This document shows positions 15,733 to 23,104 of a stretch of 64,000 nucleotides of DNA, piece by piece (the stretch's first letter is position 1; every line of letters begins with the position of its first letter). The DNA lies in contig LT160592.1 of NCBI GenBank assembly GCA_900049755.1, positions 1,079,070-1,143,069 of the forward strand, given 5' to 3'. Source of the DNA: Corynebacterium provencense (lineage in GTDB: Bacteria > Actinomycetota > Actinomycetes > Mycobacteriales > Mycobacteriaceae). The notes below the pieces were generated by a model, which saw nothing but the letters and a program-made list of their open reading frames with translations, did no database searches and had not been told where the DNA came from. A program made the translations under genes and the position numbers.

Positions 15733-15815
15733 CGGTGATGAAATGAACGATTCTGTGCGAATGAAAGTGCTCCCCAGGTGACGCTGTCACCCCACCGGGA
15801 AGAACGGGGAGGAGG

Positions 15816-15911
15816 TCACCGCTCGTCCAGCTGCGCCTCCAGCCAGCTGACCGTCTGCATGCCGAACAGGTCGGTGCCCCACCCGTAGAGGTCGGTGACC
15901 AGTCGGGTCAT
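15816..15911 (-). CDS. Possible 31-residue peptide or gene remnant
   Basis: An ATG at 15911 opens a 31-codon frame ending in TGA at 15816, reading MTRLVTDLYGWGTDLFGMQT and ending in an acidic helix-like tail. No clear ribosome site precedes it. It fills the gap between the hypothetical gene at 15945-17072 and the flavoprotein operon on the same strand. It could be a small protein, a remnant or chance. Confidence 0.2.
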   Translation of the reverse strand: MTRLVTDLYGWGTDLFGMQTVSWLEAQLDER

Positions 15912-15944
15912 GGAACAGTCCGGGGGGTTTCGGGATTTTTCCGG

Positions 15945-17072
15945 TCACAACTTCACCACGGTGACTGACGGCCTGTCGTCCGGCCCGTCGCCGTCGACCT
16001 GTACTCCCCGTGCTCCGGCGGTGTGGGGAAGGATGTACACGAGTTTCCGGCGGCTCTGCCTGCGTCCCCAGGGTTGCCGACGCCAGTGGCCGCGTACCCA
16101 CCACCGTCGCACGGCAGGGCCGTGACCGGGACCCCCGGAGTACTCCCGCAGCGACGGGGAAAGCCTGTAGACCCTGACCTGGACCTGCTGCCGGGTGGTG
16201 GCGGACCGGCGGGGTCGGTGGCGGGACTCTGTCTGCATCGCACGTTCTGCACGTTCTGCCGGTTCTGCTGCGGAGGTGCCGACCGGGACGCGGACGTGGG
16301 TGTGGACCGGCTCTCCGGGGGCCAGGACGTCCCTCTGCCGCAGCAGCGCCCAGGTGGCGCCGAGGACGCGGAGCAGGCGGGCGTGAAGGTCGCAGTGCAC
16401 GGTCAGGGCGGTGGCCTCCAGGGCCTCCGGTCCCGTGGACTTCCGTGACCACCCCAGGCTCCCGGGCGGGACGGACACGGAGCCGTCGGCGTTGACGGTG
16501 TCCGACAGACCGACGGTGAGGTTGAGGACGTCGGTGAGTGGTGAAGACAGTTCCTGTTCGGGTGGCACGGTGACGTGCGGGGCGTACCTGTGCAGGGCTC
16601 CGGCGAGAGAGTCGTAGAGTGCCGCGTCATGCGGGGTCCGGGCGCCGCGACGCAGTGACAGCGCGTGGACGGTGACCTGCCCGTCGTGGATCTGCCAGCC
16701 GACGGCGTCGACGGTGAGTTCGCGGACCCTGCCTCCGTCCGGATCCGGGTAGGTCACCACCTCTTTCTCGAAGGCGATGATGCCGTGGGGTGCCGGTACC
16801 AGTTCCTCGGGCGACCATGCCGGTAGACCGGGGGCGGTGGTGTGCAGAAGTGCGCAGACCTCGGCGTCCATCCAGTACAGGGGGCAGTCGGTAATGAGCC
16901 CCGTGATCATCGACTCTCTCACCCCCGCCTGGTGGAACGACGGTGGTGGGAGGGTGGGCGTCCTGCCCGCATGTCCGGTGGTGAACGCCTGCTGCATGAG
17001 ACGGGTGCGTGCTGCGGTGGCCGCTCCGAAGCGGCTGACGAGGTGGGGGAGATCGTGGGGTGTCCAGGCCAT
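15945..17072 (-). CDS. Hypothetical protein with Arg/Trp-rich C-terminus
   Basis: The 375-aa protein has its ATG at 17072 preceded by TGGAG, an acceptable ribosome site. I cannot assign a function. There is no signal peptide or membrane segment. Residues about 240-375 include a basic Arg-rich stretch, then VYRLSPSLREY and RRWWVRGHWRRQPW near residues 320-345. The last resembles the C-terminal RWWVRGHWR motif seen in hypothetical proteins of plasmid and phage context in other actinobacteria. That may point to a mobile-element origin, but no other mobile gene is adjacent. Two direct copies of AATCATCTGAC precede the gene and may control it. Confidence 0.55.
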   Translation of the reverse strand: MAWTPHDLPHLVSRFGAATAARTRLMQQAFTTGHAGRTPTLPPPSFHQAGVRESMITGLITDCPLYWMDAEVCALLHTTAPGLPAWSPEELVPAPHGIIAFEKEVVTYPDPDGGRVRELTVDAVGWQIHDGQVTVHALSLRRGARTPHDAALYDSLAGALHRYAPHVTVPPEQELSSPLTDVLNLTVGLSDTVNADGSVSVPPGSLGWSRKSTGPEALEATALTVHCDLHARLLRVLGATWALLRQRDVLAPGEPVHTHVRVPVGTSAAEPAERAERAMQTESRHRPRRSATTRQQVQVRVYRLSPSLREYSGGPGHGPAVRRWWVRGHWRRQPWGRRQSRRKLVYILPHTAGARGVQVDGDGPDDRPSVTVVKL

Positions 17073-17090
17073 CGGGGAACTCCAGATGTA

Positions 17091-17124
17091 GTCAGATGAT
17101 TACGTACTGCACTGTCAGATGATT
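17091..17124. repeat. Direct repeat in the promoter region of the 15945-17072 gene
   Basis: GTCAGATGATT occurs at 17091-17101 and again at 17114-17124, 23 bp apart, 19-52 nt upstream of the minus-strand ATG. Two turns of helix place both copies on the same DNA face, as in a tandem regulator site. The rest of the 17073-17395 gap shows no gene. TACAGT at 17315-17320 may be the -10 for the GNAT gene. Confidence 0.4.
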
Positions 17125-17395
17125 CTTACCCCGTACGTCCGGTGAGTCTGCTTCCGCAGTTGCAGGCACTTAGCATCGGGACCGGAGATCTCGTGGGGGA
17201 GGCTGCGGGGGCGTGGTGGTGCCCGGGGGTTGCGGAGACCGCGGCAGAAGGGGTTTTGTGGAGTGACCGTTCCATGATCGTGGGAACGGGTGCCCGGCCG
17301 GTACGCGCACGGACTACAGTGACAGTGAGTGTTCTTTGAGGAATGCATCCGGTCAGGCAGGGACCGACAGCACAGAACAGGATGAGGACGCCACC

Positions 17396-17800
17396 ATGAG
17401 CGAGACGAACAGCAGCGACGGCACGGGTTCCGGGAACGGACAGCTCACCGACCGTACCGGGGCCCCGGTCGAGGTCCGCCTGCTTCCTGACGGCGAGACC
17501 TACGGTCTGTTCTTCCCCGGTGACAGTGAACCCGTCGGCCGGGCGCACTTCCTCGACCGCACCGGTGCCGACGGAGTCGCCGAAAGAGTGTTCCACCACA
17601 CAGTGGTCGGTGAAGAATTCGGCGGCAGGGGACTTGCCGGTGTCCTCGTCTCCAGAGCCCTCGATGAGGCCCGGGACCGGGGACTCCGGGTGGTGCCGGT
17701 CTGCTCCTATGTCGCCGGATGGATCAGAAAGAACAACTGGGACGGTCCCGTCGCACCGGTGACCGACGAGGTCGAGGACTGGGTCGCTGACCAGGCGTAG
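17396..17800 (+). CDS. GNAT-fold N-acetyltransferase (YjdJ/COG2388 type)
   Basis: The 134-aa protein is read from the ATG at 17396, preceded by GAGGA. After a short Ser/Gly-rich head (residues 1-18) comes a compact GNAT domain. The acetyl-CoA loop is visible as VVGEEFGGRGLAGVLVSRAL (about residues 67-86), followed by RVVPVCSYVAGWIRKN. This matches the single-domain COG2388 family, whose natural substrates are mostly unknown. An in-frame start at 17336 would add 20 residues without folding character and was not chosen. The frame ends just before a 15-bp tandem repeat that leads into the SGNH hydrolase gene. Confidence 0.8.
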   Translation: MSETNSSDGTGSGNGQLTDRTGAPVEVRLLPDGETYGLFFPGDSEPVGRAHFLDRTGADGVAERVFHHTVVGEEFGGRGLAGVLVSRALDEARDRGLRVVPVCSYVAGWIRKNNWDGPVAPVTDEVEDWVADQA

Positions 17801-17805
17801 CAGGG

Positions 17806-17850
17806 CCGACCGGTGGTGGGCCGACCGGTGGTGGGCAGACCGGTGGTGGG
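17806..17850 (+). repeat. 15-bp tandem repeat, three copies
   Basis: CCGACCGGTGGTGGG stands at 17806-17820 and 17821-17835, with a one-mismatch copy at 17836-17850 and a decayed fourth unit after it. In the frame of the next gene the array reads ADRWW repeated, just before the hydrophobic signal core. The number of repeats could vary without shifting frame. Confidence 0.75.
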
Positions 17851-17858
17851 CCAGACTG

Positions 17859-18812
17859 GTGGCCGCCGGACTGGCCGCTGCCACCGTCACCTCCTGCGGG
17901 CAGGCGGACCGGTCTCAGGATTCCGGGACCGGTGGCGCGGTGGTCTCTGACGGGGCCGGTGCACAGTCAGAGGTGGGAAGCATCGCGGATGTCGTCTCTG
18001 ACGCGGTCTTCTTCGGCGACAGTCTCACCGACGCCGGCACCTCCGGTACCCGGTTCACGACAATGCCGGGACTGGTGTGGTCCCAGATCCTGGCCCGGGA
18101 CCTGGGGCTGTCCACCGCGCCGGCGGTCGACGGTGGACCCAACTACGCCGAGGGCGGCGCCCGGGTCACCGCGTCCACTGACGGAGGCCCCCTCCCGGTC
18201 GCCGGGCAGCTTGACCGGTACCTGTCGGAGCACGGGTCATTCTTCCCGGACCAGCTGGTCACCCTGTTCATCGGCACAAATGACGTCCTCGCCGGAAACA
18301 CCGCCGGAAACACCGCCGCTGCCGACACGGCCGTTTCCGCCGCAGCGGACGCCGAAGTCGGACAGGTCTCCCGAATTCTCGGGGCGGGGGCGGAACACGT
18401 CCTCGTGTTCACGGTGTTCGACCTCGCCTACACGCCGCTGTTCGGTGGTGCCGGCACTGCCGGGCAGGAGAAAGTCAGGGCGCTGGTCTCCGCCTACAAC
18501 GACAGACTGCTGCACGGGCTGGAGGAACAGTTCCCGGGTGATCCGAGGGTGGGGGTCTTCGACACCCGGGCCCTCGTCGACGGGTTCGTCGGTGCACCGG
18601 GGGCCCACGGTTTCGCCCACGGCGGAAGCGTCGACGCCTGCGCGGTACCCGGGGCGTCCTCCTGCGACAGCGGTTCACTGGTCGCACCCCACGCCGACCA
18701 GAGCTACATCTTCGCCGGGGGAGTCCATCTGACCACGAGGACCAATGAGCTGCTCGCAGAGCAGGTCACGGCCCGGGTCAGGGATCTGTGGGGGCGGAGG
18801 CCGGGCGGGTAA
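17859..18812 (+). CDS. SGNH/GDSL-type esterase lipoprotein
   Basis: The catalytic blocks are plain: block I FFGDSLTDAG (Ser about residue 53), block III GTNDVLAG (about 142-149) and block V AGGVHLTT with the catalytic His near the end. The family cleaves esters of lipids or sugars. The N-terminus from GTG 17859 is a hydrophobic segment ending TVTSC, with Cys13 as a likely lipidation site, so the enzyme is probably anchored outside the membrane. The start is doubtful: only 12 residues precede Cys13, and no ATG or GTG lies upstream before the stop at 17760. Upstream the same frame reads a basic Trp-rich repeat, which may belong to the true signal if CTG is used. It follows the GNAT gene by about 60 nt and may be co-transcribed. 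Confidence 0.8.
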   Translation: MAAGLAAATVTSCGQADRSQDSGTGGAVVSDGAGAQSEVGSIADVVSDAVFFGDSLTDAGTSGTRFTTMPGLVWSQILARDLGLSTAPAVDGGPNYAEGGARVTASTDGGPLPVAGQLDRYLSEHGSFFPDQLVTLFIGTNDVLAGNTAGNTAAADTAVSAAADAEVGQVSRILGAGAEHVLVFTVFDLAYTPLFGGAGTAGQEKVRALVSAYNDRLLHGLEEQFPGDPRVGVFDTRALVDGFVGAPGAHGFAHGGSVDACAVPGASSCDSGSLVAPHADQSYIFAGGVHLTTRTNELLAEQVTARVRDLWGRRPGG

Positions 18813-18821
18813 CGCCCGGCC
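18799..18821. terminator. Bidirectional hairpin terminator
   Basis: GGCCGGGCG-GGTAA-CGCCCGGCC is a perfect 9-bp stem with a 5-nt loop that includes the stop codon of the esterase gene. It lies between two convergent genes (ends at 18812 and 18834), as expected for a shared terminator, although no T-tract follows on either side. Confidence 0.6.
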
Positions 18822-18833
18822 CGGTCATTTCGG

Positions 18834-20303
18834 TCAGACGGCGTAGGGGTCGCGCTGACCGATGTACTGGACGGTCGAGTACTCCTCGATGCCCTCGGCA
18901 GCGCCCTCGCGGCCCAGACCGGACTGCTTGACACCGCCGAACGGTGCGGCCGCATTGGAGATGACACCGGAGTTGTATCCCATGAGACCGAACTCGAGGC
19001 CGTCCGCCATGCGGTACATCCGGGCGGCGTCGCCGGTGAACACGTAGGACGCCAGACCGTACTCGGTGTCATTGCCCAGGGCGATCGCCTCGGCCTCGTC
19101 ACTGAAGGTGAACACCGGGGCGATCGGACCGAAGATCTCCTCGCGGAAGACCCGGGCGTCCTTCGGGGCGTCGACAATGACCGTCGGGGCGAAGAAGTGC
19201 CCCGCGCCCTCGACTGGAGTGCCGCCCACGATGGCCCGGCCACCCCTGTCCACGGCGTCGGTGACGAGAGACTCGAGGTTGGCCACGGCCTTGGCCTCGA
19301 CCATCGGTCCCACGTTCACACCGTCGTCGAGACCGTTGCCGATCTTCAGGGCGGCGATCTTCTCCGCGAACTTCGCGGTGAACTCCTCCGCGATGCCCTC
19401 CTGCACGAGGATACGGTTGCCGGCGGTGCAGGCCTCTCCACCGTTGCGCATCTTCGCGGCCAGGGCACCCTCGACAGCGACGTCGATGTCAGCGTCGTCG
19501 AAGACGATGACCGGGGCATTGCCGCCGAGCTCCATGGAGGTCCGCAGCACATTGTCGGCGGCAGCCTTCAGCAGGGTGACACCGACGGCGGTCGAACCGG
19601 TGAAGGAGACCTTGCGCAGACGGTGGTCCGCCATGAGCGGGGTGGAGATCCCGGAGGCGGACTTCGAGGACACGATGTTGAGGACACCTGCGGGCAGGCC
19701 GGCGTCCAGCATGGTCTGGGCGAAGTACTGCGCAGTCAGGGGGGTGAGCTTCGCCGGCTTGAGGACCATGGTGCAGCCTGCGGCGACGGCGGGGGCGACC
19801 TTGCGGGTCGCCATCGCCAGCGGGAAGTTCCAGGGGGTGATCAGCAGGCAGGGGCCGACCGGCTTGTGGCGGGTGGTCATCTGCAGGGTGCCCTCCGGAA
19901 CCACGGTGTGGCGTCCGTAGTGGCGGACAGTCTCCTCGGCGAACCAGCGGAGGTACTCCGCACCGTAGGTCACCTCGCCCCGGGCCTCCGCCAGGGGCTT
20001 GCCCATCTCCAGGGTCATCAGCGTGGCGAAAGTCTCGGCACGCTCGGTGACCAGTTCGAAGGCCCTGCGCAGGATCTCGGAGCGGAACCTCGGGGAGGTC
20101 CGTGCCCACTCCTCCTGGGCGGCGACCGCGGCGTCGAGGGCGGCCACGGCGTCCTCACCTGTGGCGGAGGCGAGGGTGGCGAGCTTCTCCTCGGTGGCGG
20201 GGTTCTCGACGTCGAAGGTCGCGCCGTCGGAGGAGTCACGCCACCGGCCGTTGATGAGCAGGCCGGTGGGGACCTTGGCGAGGACGGCGGAGATGTCTGT
20301 CAT
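18834..20303 (-). CDS. gabD: NAD(P)-dependent succinate-semialdehyde dehydrogenase type
   Basis: The 489-aa aldehyde dehydrogenase is of normal length. Conserved parts include PWNFPLAMATRKVAPAVAAG (about residues 151-170), the ELGGNAPVIVF block with the general-base Glu (about 258), and GGEACTAGNRI with the nucleophile Cys near 292. The overall pattern is nearest to GabD/SSADH enzymes, which oxidise succinic semialdehyde to succinate. The ATG overlaps the permease stop by 4 nt and is preceded by AAGGA, so it is the third gene of a set with alcohol dehydrogenase and permease. Other aldehyde substrates remain possible. Confidence 0.8.
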   Translation of the reverse strand: MTDISAVLAKVPTGLLINGRWRDSSDGATFDVENPATEEKLATLASATGEDAVAALDAAVAAQEEWARTSPRFRSEILRRAFELVTERAETFATLMTLEMGKPLAEARGEVTYGAEYLRWFAEETVRHYGRHTVVPEGTLQMTTRHKPVGPCLLITPWNFPLAMATRKVAPAVAAGCTMVLKPAKLTPLTAQYFAQTMLDAGLPAGVLNIVSSKSASGISTPLMADHRLRKVSFTGSTAVGVTLLKAAADNVLRTSMELGGNAPVIVFDDADIDVAVEGALAAKMRNGGEACTAGNRILVQEGIAEEFTAKFAEKIAALKIGNGLDDGVNVGPMVEAKAVANLESLVTDAVDRGGRAIVGGTPVEGAGHFFAPTVIVDAPKDARVFREEIFGPIAPVFTFSDEAEAIALGNDTEYGLASYVFTGDAARMYRMADGLEFGLMGYNSGVISNAAAPFGGVKQSGLGREGAAEGIEEYSTVQYIGQRDPYAV

Positions 20304-21868
20304 TGCTTGTCCTTATCTGTGAAATCTGTGGGATAGATGGAACTCTGTGAACTGTCCGGACCACCGGAGTCCGGTGTCGTGGAGTCCGGTGTCGTGGAGT
20401 GGACCTGAACGGTCTGCTTCCCGGCCTCAACAGTAGGCGCAGCGGCGGCGACGGGGGAGACACCGGGGGCGTCGAAACCGTCCTTCTCCGCCCACCCGAT
20501 CGTGTCCTCCGGGGACGCTTTGCCGGCCGGTGCCTCGGTGAAAACACCGTCGTTCTCGCCGCGGAAGAAATCCCGGGCGAAGAATATGAGGCACAGCAGG
20601 ATGCCGGCGACGAATCCCCAGCTGGCACCCTTGGTGGCGAGGACCGCGGCGATCACACCGGCGATCCCCAGCTCGGTGCGGGACCTGGCCTCGAGAAGAC
20701 CGACCCGGATGGACACGAAGCCCTGGATGAGCAGGGTCAGTGCGAGGGCGACACCGAGGACCGGCTGCATGAGCGAGACGATCGGCAGCAGCCACAGTCC
20801 GGTGTTCGTCCCCCAGCGGAAGGATCCGACACCGCTGAAGATCGACTGCATCGACTTCCGGCCCTTCTTGTACCTCTCGACGGTGGTCACGGTCATCGCC
20901 GCCCACAACGGGCCGCACATGGCGGTGTCCGGACCGAAGATGCTCATGAAGGTGTTGCGGAAACCGACGATGAGGTGCGAGCGGTTCTCGCTGTACTCGA
21001 TCTTCTGGTCGGTGCGCACCTCATTGGCCTCGTCGAGGATGGCCCGGGCCTGGATCACCTCGCCGAAGACGACGATGTAGGTCGCCAGGGCGGTCGGAAC
21101 GGCGGTGAGGAACATGGAGGCGGGCGGGAAGCCCACACCGAAGACGGTGTACTCGCTGTACAGGGTGGCGAAGTCGGGGGTGCTGAAGCCCCATTCGATG
21201 CTGGGCCAGGACGCCTCACCGAACAGGGGGGCGACGATCACCGCGGACAGCATCGCCGGGAGAATTCCCAGGTTGCCCACGAACCGGGCCCACCGGTAGT
21301 GCAGCTGCCAGCGCTGGAACATCTTCGAGTACAGCAGGAAGAACGCGAAACCGACACAGATGGTGATGGCCCACGGGAACTGCTCGAACCTGCCGCCTTC
21401 CGTGAACAGTCCCTGGATCGCCGCAAGTCCGGCTCCGACGACGATGCCGGCACGCATCGCGTTCGGTACGACCCGGACCACCTTCGCGGCCAGTCCGGTG
21501 GCACCGAGGAACAGACAGAACACGCCCAGCACTATCTGGAAGGCCACGAGCGCGTGGACACGGTCGTCCATGTCGTAGTCCTGCAGGTAGAGCATCAGCA
21601 GGGGGATCGCCGGGGTGATCCAGCCGGGGACGACGGGGTCGCCGAGCAGATGGTGGAGCAGGTAGAGCAGTCCGTTGAGGACGACGATCGACAGGGCTGC
21701 CTCGAAAGGCATGCCGAGCAGTTCGGTCATCAGCGGGATGGCGCTGAGGTCGACAGCGCACATGATGAGACCCTGGGTGTAGTCCTGCCACTCGAAGCGG
21801 TAGTGGACACCGGGAAGGTTGACGGAGAAGGGCCCGACCTTCCAGGGCCTTGCGAAGTTACGTGACAT
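20300..21868 (-). CDS. Multi-pass permease (NCS2/SulP-like fold)
   Basis: The 522-aa protein has 12-14 hydrophobic segments up to about residue 440 and a hydrophilic Ser/Thr/Asp-rich C-tail of about 80 residues containing repeated TTPDS. The opening VHYRFEWQDYTQGLIMCAVDLSAI and the long Gly-rich helices look like nucleobase/sulfate-permease-like carriers (NCS2/SulP), but I could not match a defined substrate family. It is encoded between an alcohol dehydrogenase (9 nt upstream) and an aldehyde dehydrogenase (4-nt overlap), so it probably imports the alcohol, hydroxy acid or related compound that these two oxidise. AAGGA precedes the ATG. Confidence 0.6.
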   Translation of the reverse strand: MSRNFARPWKVGPFSVNLPGVHYRFEWQDYTQGLIMCAVDLSAIPLMTELLGMPFEAALSIVVLNGLLYLLHHLLGDPVVPGWITPAIPLLMLYLQDYDMDDRVHALVAFQIVLGVFCLFLGATGLAAKVVRVVPNAMRAGIVVGAGLAAIQGLFTEGGRFEQFPWAITICVGFAFFLLYSKMFQRWQLHYRWARFVGNLGILPAMLSAVIVAPLFGEASWPSIEWGFSTPDFATLYSEYTVFGVGFPPASMFLTAVPTALATYIVVFGEVIQARAILDEANEVRTDQKIEYSENRSHLIVGFRNTFMSIFGPDTAMCGPLWAAMTVTTVERYKKGRKSMQSIFSGVGSFRWGTNTGLWLLPIVSLMQPVLGVALALTLLIQGFVSIRVGLLEARSRTELGIAGVIAAVLATKGASWGFVAGILLCLIFFARDFFRGENDGVFTEAPAGKASPEDTIGWAEKDGFDAPGVSPVAAAAPTVEAGKQTVQVHSTTPDSTTPDSGGPDSSQSSIYPTDFTDKDKQ

Positions 21869-21876
21869 CGGGGTCC

Positions 21877-22995
21877 TTAATCGAAGAGGATGACCTGGCG
21901 GACGGCCCTGCCGTCAGCGAGTTCGTCCATGGCCTCGTTGATCTGGTCGAGCCGGATGGTCCGGGAGATGAGCTTCTCGATGGGGAGCTTGCCGGAGCGC
22001 CACCAGTCGGCGAACTTCGGGATGTCGCGCTGGGGGACGGCAGAGCCCAGGTAGCTGCCGATGATGGTGCGCGCCTCGCCGGTCACGACGGCGGGGGCGA
22101 TCTCGGCCTTGGCGTCCGGGTGCGGCAGGCCGACGGTGACGGTCCTCCCTCCCGGGCGGGTCGCGGCGAAGGCGGTCTCGAAGGCCCTGGGGTGTCCGGC
22201 GCACTCCAGGGTGTGGGTGGTGCGGATGCCCTTCTCTGCGACCTCGGCCGGCGTGTAGGCTGCGGTCGCGCCGAGCGACCGGGCGAGCTCCAGCTTCTCG
22301 GGGAGTGCGTCGACGGCGATGACGTCGCCGCCCTGCCCGTCGGCGGATTCCGCGACCGCGGAGATGAGCGCGGAGATACCGACTCCGCCGAGTCCCACGA
22401 TCATGACGGATTCGCCGGGCTGGCGCTGCACGGCGTTGAGCAGGGCCCCACCGCCGGTGAGGACCGCACACCCGAGCACGGCGGCGATGGCCGGCGGGAC
22501 GTCGTTGCCGATCTTGACCAGGGAGGCACGGTCGACGACGGCGTAGGTGGCGAAGCCGGAGACTCCGAGGTGGTGCTGGACGGTCTCTCCGTCGCGGGTG
22601 AGGTGACGGGTGCCGTGGAGCAGGGTTCCGGCGGTGTTGGACGCCGTGCCCCGCTCGCAGGGCAGACGACCGTCGGTCCGGCACCCGTCGCACTCACCGC
22701 AGCGGGGGAGGAAGGCCATCGTGACCCGCTCTCCTTCGGTGAGGTCGGTGACCTCGGAGCCGGTTTCCACGACAAGTCCTGCGGCCTCGTGGCCCAGCAG
22801 CATGGGAACCGGGCGGGGCCGGTTGCCGTCGACGACCGAGAGGTCGGAGTGGCACAGCCCTGCCGCCTCGACGCGGACGAGAACCTCCGTGGGTCCTGGT
22901 GCGGTGAGGTCGAGCTCGCTCACGGTGATCGGGGTGGTCTCGGCGTAGGGCCGCTGTCGTCCGATCTCCTCGAGCACTGCTCCGGTGATCTTCAT
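21877..22995 (-). CDS. Zinc-dependent alcohol dehydrogenase (MDR superfamily)
   Basis: The 372-aa protein has the catalytic zinc ligands in GLCHSDLSVVDG (Cys about 47) and LLGHEAAGLVVE (His about 69). The structural zinc Cys set is CGECDGCRTDGRLPC (about 97-111), and the NAD-binding turn is VGLGGVGISAL (about 198-208). Class III/benzyl-alcohol-like dehydrogenases have this build. It heads the minus-strand set with the permease and the SSADH-type enzyme and is divergent from the GAF/PucR regulator gene at 23105. The natural substrate may be 4-hydroxybutyrate if the downstream enzyme is a true SSADH; aryl or alkyl alcohols are alternatives. Confidence 0.8.
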   Translation of the reverse strand: MKITGAVLEEIGRQRPYAETTPITVSELDLTAPGPTEVLVRVEAAGLCHSDLSVVDGNRPRPVPMLLGHEAAGLVVETGSEVTDLTEGERVTMAFLPRCGECDGCRTDGRLPCERGTASNTAGTLLHGTRHLTRDGETVQHHLGVSGFATYAVVDRASLVKIGNDVPPAIAAVLGCAVLTGGGALLNAVQRQPGESVMIVGLGGVGISALISAVAESADGQGGDVIAVDALPEKLELARSLGATAAYTPAEVAEKGIRTTHTLECAGHPRAFETAFAATRPGGRTVTVGLPHPDAKAEIAPAVVTGEARTIIGSYLGSAVPQRDIPKFADWWRSGKLPIEKLISRTIRLDQINEAMDELADGRAVRQVILFD

Positions 22996-23052
22996 GGTTG
23001 TCGCCTCTCTGACGTTGACGGATTTTTGTACGCTGAATCACAGTAGGATCAC

Positions 23053-23069
23053 CTTCCTGCTATCGGAAG
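23053..23069. promoter_or_regulatory. Inverted repeat in the divergent adh/regulator promoter region
   Basis: CTTCC-TGCTATC-GGAAG is a perfect 5-bp dyad. On the minus strand a TACTGT hexamer, a possible -10 for the dehydrogenase gene, begins a few bases downstream. On the plus strand CAATAT (23093-23098) ends 6 nt before the regulator's ATG. The dyad is a plausible binding site for the divergently encoded regulator. Confidence 0.35.
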
Positions 23070-23104
23070 TGGCAGATTGTCCACCGTTCTGTCAATATCA
23101 GTGC

